Source: Pseudoselenomonas ruminantium
GTDB lineage: Bacteria > Bacillota > Negativicutes > Selenomonadales > Selenomonadaceae
Assembly (NCBI RefSeq): GCF_900104055.1
Contig: NZ_FNJQ01000002.1
Coordinates: 88,904-152,903, forward strand
Reading direction: 5' to 3'
Length of the DNA stretch: 64,000 nucleotides
The notes under the pieces are model-generated. The model was not told the origin of the DNA. It saw only the letters and a program-made list of their open reading frames with translations, and made no database searches. Below are positions 59,802-64,000 of this stretch, piece after piece (position 1 is the first letter of the stretch; each line of letters starts with the position of its first letter). A program made the translations under genes and the position numbers.

Positions 59802-60386
59802 ATGATGAAGAAGTTGTTTACGTTGTTGACGGCGGCACTTTTGGCCTGCCTGCTGACGGCTGTTTCCTTTGCGGCCCCCAGTCCGGAGAAAATCGACAAG
59901 CAACGGGCTGAGATTGACACCTTGTCGGTGCAGGCCCTGAATAATCTGTACGCAAAGATACCCTCTTCGAAGAATGTCATCAAGAACTGCTACGCTTATG
60001 CGACCTTGAGCAATACGGGCATGAAACTCGGTTTGCTCGGCGATGCTCATGGCAGAGGCCTGGCAGTGAACAATGCCACAGGCGAAAAGGTATATATGCG
60101 CATGAAGGAAATGGGTGTAGGCATCGGTCTGGGGATAAAAGAATACGATCTGATCTTTGTCATCGGCACAGAAAAGGCTTGGAAATCCTTTATCTCCGGG
60201 GATATCAAATTTGCCAGTTCAGCAGATGCCTCGGCCAGTGACGGAAAGGTTGGCGGAGCCATAGATGGTGCTACCATTGCCGGCAATGGCATCTGGGTGT
60301 ATCAGATGACGAAAAAAGGTCTGGCGCTGGAGGCATCCATCAAAGGAACCAAGATCTATGCCGATAAGAAGCTGAATAAACGCTGA
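59802..60386 (+). CDS. Secreted SYLF (Ysc84) domain protein
   Basis: 194 residues. Signal peptide MKKLFTLLTAALLACLLTAV ending SFAA. SYLF-type features: TLSNTGMKLGLLGDAHGRGL, KVYMRMKEMGVGIGLGIKEY, ALEASIKGTKIY. SYLF domains bind lipids in other systems. Likely periplasmic here. Several in-frame ATGs make the start uncertain by 1-2 codons. Confidence 0.82.
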   Translation: MMKKLFTLLTAALLACLLTAVSFAAPSPEKIDKQRAEIDTLSVQALNNLYAKIPSSKNVIKNCYAYATLSNTGMKLGLLGDAHGRGLAVNNATGEKVYMRMKEMGVGIGLGIKEYDLIFVIGTEKAWKSFISGDIKFASSADASASDGKVGGAIDGATIAGNGIWVYQMTKKGLALEASIKGTKIYADKKLNKR

Positions 60387-60443
60387 TGGCAGCAAGTGAT
60401 TGCTGGTTCGTTTCAGCGTAAGTGTTTATCACATTGTTCAATC

Positions 60444-60476
60444 ATTCGCTTCCTTCGCGGGAGCGAATTTTATTTT
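60444..60476 (+). terminator. Terminator after the SYLF gene
   Basis: ATTCGCTTCC (60444-60453), loop TTCGC, GGGAGCGAAT (60459-60468) with one T-G pair, then TTTTATTTT. Confidence 0.85.
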
Positions 60477-60576
60477 GCGATATGTTGATAAACATCTTTA
60501 CTAAAATAATGAATTATCCGATAATAAATATAGATGAGAAATTTTATTGAATTTGAGATAGATGGGAGAAACGCAG

Positions 60577-62235
60577 ATGAAAATGTCCAAGTCTTTAAGT
60601 TTGACCATTATCGCAGGAATCATAGCAGGAAGCCAAGCGGCAGTGGCCGCAGCGCCGGCAGGCGGGATGGATGCCAGTGCACAGTTGGAAAGAGAGCGCA
60701 GGGCCATGGAACGGGAGCGTGCGCTGGAGCAGATTGCGGAGGATGAAGCTGCTAAAAACAAAAAGGCAGAGCAGGCGGAAAAGTCTTCTGCAGCAGAAAC
60801 AGGACAGGAAATCCGCTTTGATTTGAAGCAGGTGAACTGTACTTTCTCGGAGATTTTGGCACAGGATGAGATCCAGGCTGTTACAGGTAGTTATATTGGC
60901 CGTCAGGTCACGTTAAAGGTTTTGCAGGAGATGGCAGAGAAGATCACGGACATCTATCGGCAGAAAGGCTATATGACCTGCGGAGCAGTGCTGCCGCCGC
61001 AGCGTATCCATGACGGGGTCGTGGAAATCCGCCTGATCGAGGGGAAGACAGGCGAGGTCACGATTAAGGGAAATCGTTATACTAAAACCAAATACATTGC
61101 CGACCGGCTTTGGCTGACGGCTGGAAAAATTGCTAATACGGACAAGCTGAATCGTGACCTGCGCTGGTTTCATGGCACGAATGACATACAGCTGCGGGTC
61201 GTGCTGAAGCCCGGTTCTCAGGAGGGGACCACCGACTATGAGATCATGGCTTTTGAACCGCAGAACCAGACGGTGACACTTTACGTGGACAATGATGGTT
61301 ATGAAACCAGCGGACGCTGGCGGGAGGGGCTTTTTTACAACATGCGGAGCCTGACTGGTCATCGGGATGCACTCAGGAGCAGTTTCCTGCGCAGTCAGGG
61401 CACCAAAGCCTGGTCTCTGGGATATAGTTTCCCTGTTTCCAAAAAGGGAATGCGGCTGGACCTTAATTATGCGGCCAACAGGACGGAAGTGACCAAGGGA
61501 GAACTTAAGCCCTTAGGTGTAAAGGGGAAGTCTGCTTCCTATTCATTGACCTGGCGTGTGCCTTTCCATATGACGGAGCATTCCCGTCATGAGGCAGGCC
61601 TGCAGTATGTCCATCAGACGGCAGAAACGGATCTGGGGCATGGAACACGTCTGGTAGTGCCCTGGGTGGATGACAAGATCCGGCGGGTGATACCGTATAC
61701 ATCCTTCACGCATTATGGGAATTCTACGGTATTTTATCACAAACACTCCTTTGTCCTTGCGCGGCGCAGCGATATCGACGGTAAATCGGATACAGCGAGC
61801 CTTTACCGCCTCAATTCGTTCTGGCAGAAACGTTATAAGAATGGGCAGTTCTGGCAGGGCAGGCTGGATGGACAGTGGAGCTCTGCGGATAATCTGGCCT
61901 CATCTGACCGCTTCTTCATCGGCGGCGTCAACAGCGTCCGGGGTTATGAGGAGGGATTTATCGGCGGTGAACGGGGGTTGACGGCAGGAATTGAGTACCA
62001 TATCCCTCTGGACAAGGCGAAACGTTTTTATGTATTCCCCTTCTTTGATTGGGGAACTGTAGCCGGAGAGACCGCTCCGGAACACCGGAATCTGATGAGC
62101 ACGGGTGTGGGACTTGAGGCGAAATATAAGTATCTGTATAGCACACTCAGCGTGGGATTCCCCATAAAAAAAGATTTTTACGAGAAACATCTGGACAGCA
62201 CAAGATTTGACTTCAGTTTGTCGGCCACGTTCTAA
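60577..62235 (+). CDS. TpsB outer-membrane transporter (ShlB/FhaC/HecB family)
   Basis: 552 residues from ATG 60577 (GGGAG eight bases upstream). Signal peptide ending near SQAAVAAAPA, a Glu/Lys/Arg-rich helical plug, two POTRA domains (~80-215; DIYRQKGYMTCGAVLPPQ, EVTIKGNRYTKTKYI), then a 16-strand barrel with the FhaC motif VRGY in GGVNSVRGYEEGFIGG and a terminal Phe. It exports the adhesin encoded next (two-partner secretion). Confidence 0.93.
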   Translation: MKMSKSLSLTIIAGIIAGSQAAVAAAPAGGMDASAQLERERRAMERERALEQIAEDEAAKNKKAEQAEKSSAAETGQEIRFDLKQVNCTFSEILAQDEIQAVTGSYIGRQVTLKVLQEMAEKITDIYRQKGYMTCGAVLPPQRIHDGVVEIRLIEGKTGEVTIKGNRYTKTKYIADRLWLTAGKIANTDKLNRDLRWFHGTNDIQLRVVLKPGSQEGTTDYEIMAFEPQNQTVTLYVDNDGYETSGRWREGLFYNMRSLTGHRDALRSSFLRSQGTKAWSLGYSFPVSKKGMRLDLNYAANRTEVTKGELKPLGVKGKSASYSLTWRVPFHMTEHSRHEAGLQYVHQTAETDLGHGTRLVVPWVDDKIRRVIPYTSFTHYGNSTVFYHKHSFVLARRSDIDGKSDTASLYRLNSFWQKRYKNGQFWQGRLDGQWSSADNLASSDRFFIGGVNSVRGYEEGFIGGERGLTAGIEYHIPLDKAKRFYVFPFFDWGTVAGETAPEHRNLMSTGVGLEAKYKYLYSTLSVGFPIKKDFYEKHLDSTRFDFSLSATF

Positions 62236-62315
62236 GCCGTGCAGGAAGCCTGAGCTGCCCTGATGTCATAAGGACAGAAAATGGGCAGCAGAAATATAAA
62301 GGAATGGTGATTACG

Positions 62316-64000
62316 ATGGCATACGGATATAACTTCAAAAAGCGGAACAGCAAAAAGGCCGGTGCAGCGAAAGGAATGGCTTCGCATCATACGGCATGGC
62401 GGATTCTGGCGTCTTTGACTATGGCGGCAGGGATGCTGGCTCCCGTGGGCGTGGGCGAGGCAGCGATTGTGGATAAAAGCGGAAATACGCTTACGCCAGA
62501 GGGAAAGGTCTATAACATCAATCCGGAAAAAGTCAGTGATAATTTTGCTTATAACCGTTTCAAGCAGTTTTCCCTGGATGCGGGTTATATTGCCAACCTC
62601 CGGTTTGGCAGCGCATATATTCTGGCCAATCTGGTGAATGAGAAAGTAAGCATCAACGGCATAGTCAATGCGGTGCGGAACAATGCCATTGATGGTCATC
62701 TCATGTTCCTGAGCCCGAACGGGATTGCTGTGGGAAGTACCGGTGTTATCAATGCGGGACAGTTCACGGGGATTGTGCCGGCGCAGGCTGATTTTGACAA
62801 ACTGTATAATTCGACAAATCCTACTGTGGACATCACGCTGAAGGCCATCGAGACGCTCAGGGACAGCGCTTTTGCTGCAGGCGGAGTCATAGACATCAGT
62901 GGGCAGATCAATACCCACAGCGGTGTTATGCTTGGCTCAGGTATCATCAACATCAAGGATGGGAGTACCATTCAGAGCGTAAAAAGCTTGAATTTTACGA
63001 ATTTAGTAAATACTGGCAATACTGGTGCGGGATTGACACTTGCCACTGTTGAGGGTACTGGCGGCGACATCATCCTGACGGCAAAGCAGGAGTCTGACGT
63101 CAAAGATACCAAGCCTGTTTTGAAGAGTGATGGTACCCCGGATAAAGACAAAAATGGCAAGGAAAAGACAGAGGCCAATCCTATCCGCTGGAGCGGCCGC
63201 TCTACGGATATTTCTGCAGCTATCAATATCGGTACGGATGCAAAGGCAAAAGGCGTTTCCATCACCAGCAGCGATGGGGCAGTGAAACTTGCGGCAGAGA
63301 GCAAGAGCACCTATGAGGACAGCACCCCCATGACATTGACGGACACCCTGAAGGGGGTTATCTTTGGGGATGACAGTAAAATACTGAATGGGCTGGTAGA
63401 CAAGCTGGCGGGCAAAGAAGCCGGAGCGAACAAGTATCTATTTGTCAATTATTCCAGCAAGAAGAACAAGGCAGCTGTCAACATCGGGGAAAACAGTGCC
63501 CTTACGGGTAAGAATATCGACATTGCCGCCAATTCCAATGTGGAGATAAAACAGAGCATCACCGTGCCCACGGGAAATGGGAAAAAGGACAGCGAGGGCA
63601 AGACTGTGCCCAGCGGTTCCAAAGCAGTAGCAGCTGTGGCGGTTTCCCGTGTTTACAACACGGCGGACGTAGTCATCGATGGCAATTTGACGGCCAAGGA
63701 CGCCGATAAGGATGGCAATGGCATCAAGATTGCGGCCAACGCGGACACGAAAGCCGATATTTCTGCTACGGGAAACGGCGGTGATGCGAATGCCGTCGCA
63801 GTAGGCGTGGCAGTTCTGACGGGCGATACCAAGGCCAAGGTGAATGTGAATGATCCAGCCAATGCGGCAGCCCTTTCTGCGGCCAAGGGCAAGGCTGCTG
63901 TGGAAGCTGTTACGACGAGCGATGTCAATATCAATGTGGGCGCCGTGGGAAAGACGAGCTATGTGGTTTCCAACGTGGGCGTGGCCAATTATGATACCAG
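62316..64000 (+). CDS. LktA-type filamentous adhesin (TpsA), 3' end outside window
   Basis: At least 561 residues, open to the window edge. An extended signal peptide (AWRILASLTMAAGMLAPVGV, GEA cut) precedes the TPS secretion domain: FAYNRFKQFSLDAGYIANLR, SAYILANLVNEKVSINGIVN, HLMFLSPNGIAVG. Then come repeated beta-helix strands rich in Asn, Gly, Ala and Lys. This architecture is annotated in Fusobacteria and Selenomonads as leukotoxin-like filamentous adhesin. Partner of the TpsB gene. Confidence 0.88.
   Translation, partial: MAYGYNFKKRNSKKAGAAKGMASHHTAWRILASLTMAAGMLAPVGVGEAAIVDKSGNTLTPEGKVYNINPEKVSDNFAYNRFKQFSLDAGYIANLRFGSAYILANLVNEKVSINGIVNAVRNNAIDGHLMFLSPNGIAVGSTGVINAGQFTGIVPAQADFDKLYNSTNPTVDITLKAIETLRDSAFAAGGVIDISGQINTHSGVMLGSGIINIKDGSTIQSVKSLNFTNLVNTGNTGAGLTLATVEGTGGDIILTAKQESDVKDTKPVLKSDGTPDKDKNGKEKTEANPIRWSGRSTDISAAINIGTDAKAKGVSITSSDGAVKLAAESKSTYEDSTPMTLTDTLKGVIFGDDSKILNGLVDKLAGKEAGANKYLFVNYSSKKNKAAVNIGENSALTGKNIDIAANSNVEIKQSITVPTGNGKKDSEGKTVPSGSKAVAAVAVSRVYNTADVVIDGNLTAKDADKDGNGIKIAANADTKADISATGNGGDANAVAVGVAVLTGDTKAKVNVNDPANAAALSAAKGKAAVEAVTTSDVNINVGAVGKTSYVVSNVGVANYDT

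Noticed and set aside
1..64000. tRNA or rRNA genes and insertion sequences
   Set aside because: None recognised; integration is into comM, not a tRNA gene, and no transposase-like gene was seen.

Overview
The window is chromosomal DNA from a diderm Firmicute of the Negativicutes, most likely a Selenomonas-like member of the Selenomonadaceae. It carries one essentially complete, integrated contractile-tailed prophage. The host assignment rests on Firmicute-style gene order (a FliK-like protein, a stand-alone FlhB-like protein, YraN, then ComM), on outer-membrane genes at the right end (a TpsB transporter and a large filamentous adhesin), and on strong AGGAGG ribosome binding sites with frequent GTG/TTG starts. 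The species is an inference; no rRNA or tRNA gene was seen.

Layout. Bases 1-3280 are host: the end of a repeat-rich FliK-like gene, an FlhB-C-like gene, yraN and the 5' two thirds of comM. Bases 3281-53071 are the prophage, which splits comM; the 3' part resumes at 53072, and joining the halves restores a 507-residue ComM. Bases 53072-64000 are host again: the comM 3' end, a YjiH-type membrane protein, a cytoplasmic hybrid histidine kinase, priA, a SYLF-domain secreted protein, and a two-partner secretion pair whose adhesin runs off the window.

Prophage, left to right. A leftward lysogeny operon holds a repressor, a stand-alone copy of the C-terminal domain of the phage's own minor head protein, and a large serine integrase. 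It faces a rightward early operon across a switch with at least six copies of a 15-bp palindrome, several spaced exactly 22 bp apart. The early region encodes a Cro-like protein, a membrane LysM protein, an SbcC/Rad50-like ATPase, RecT, an MBL-fold hydrolase, a replication initiator, a DnaC-like loader, RusA, a MazG-like protein and many small proteins. It ends with an ArpU-like late regulator and a terminator. After an intergenic region with three DnaA-box-like sites comes a cassette of two ParB-domain proteins, a P-loop kinase-like protein and a radical SAM enzyme, possibly for DNA modification. Terminase, portal, head, sheath, tube, a frameshifted tail chaperone, tape measure and baseplate genes follow in a PBSX-like order.

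The most notable system is a complete diversity-generating retroelement (DGR) at the end of the tail genes: a C-type-lectin/formylglycine-generating-enzyme-fold target protein with its variable repeat (VR) at the C-terminus, an Avd protein, a template repeat (TR), and a reverse transcriptase with YMDD and the DGR-type IGxxxSQ motif. Over 117 aligned bases VR and TR differ at 14 positions, all adenine in TR. A hairpin with a GAGA loop lies 36 bp past VR. The phage can thus vary the likely receptor-binding tip of its tail. Lysis genes follow (YfiM-like protein, holin candidates, GH25 endolysin), with two almost fully overlapping reading frames that look like an embedded inner/outer spanin pair, fitting a host with an outer membrane. 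The right end is an accessory block with its own promoter, ending in two Lar-like zinc proteins, the first frameshifted.
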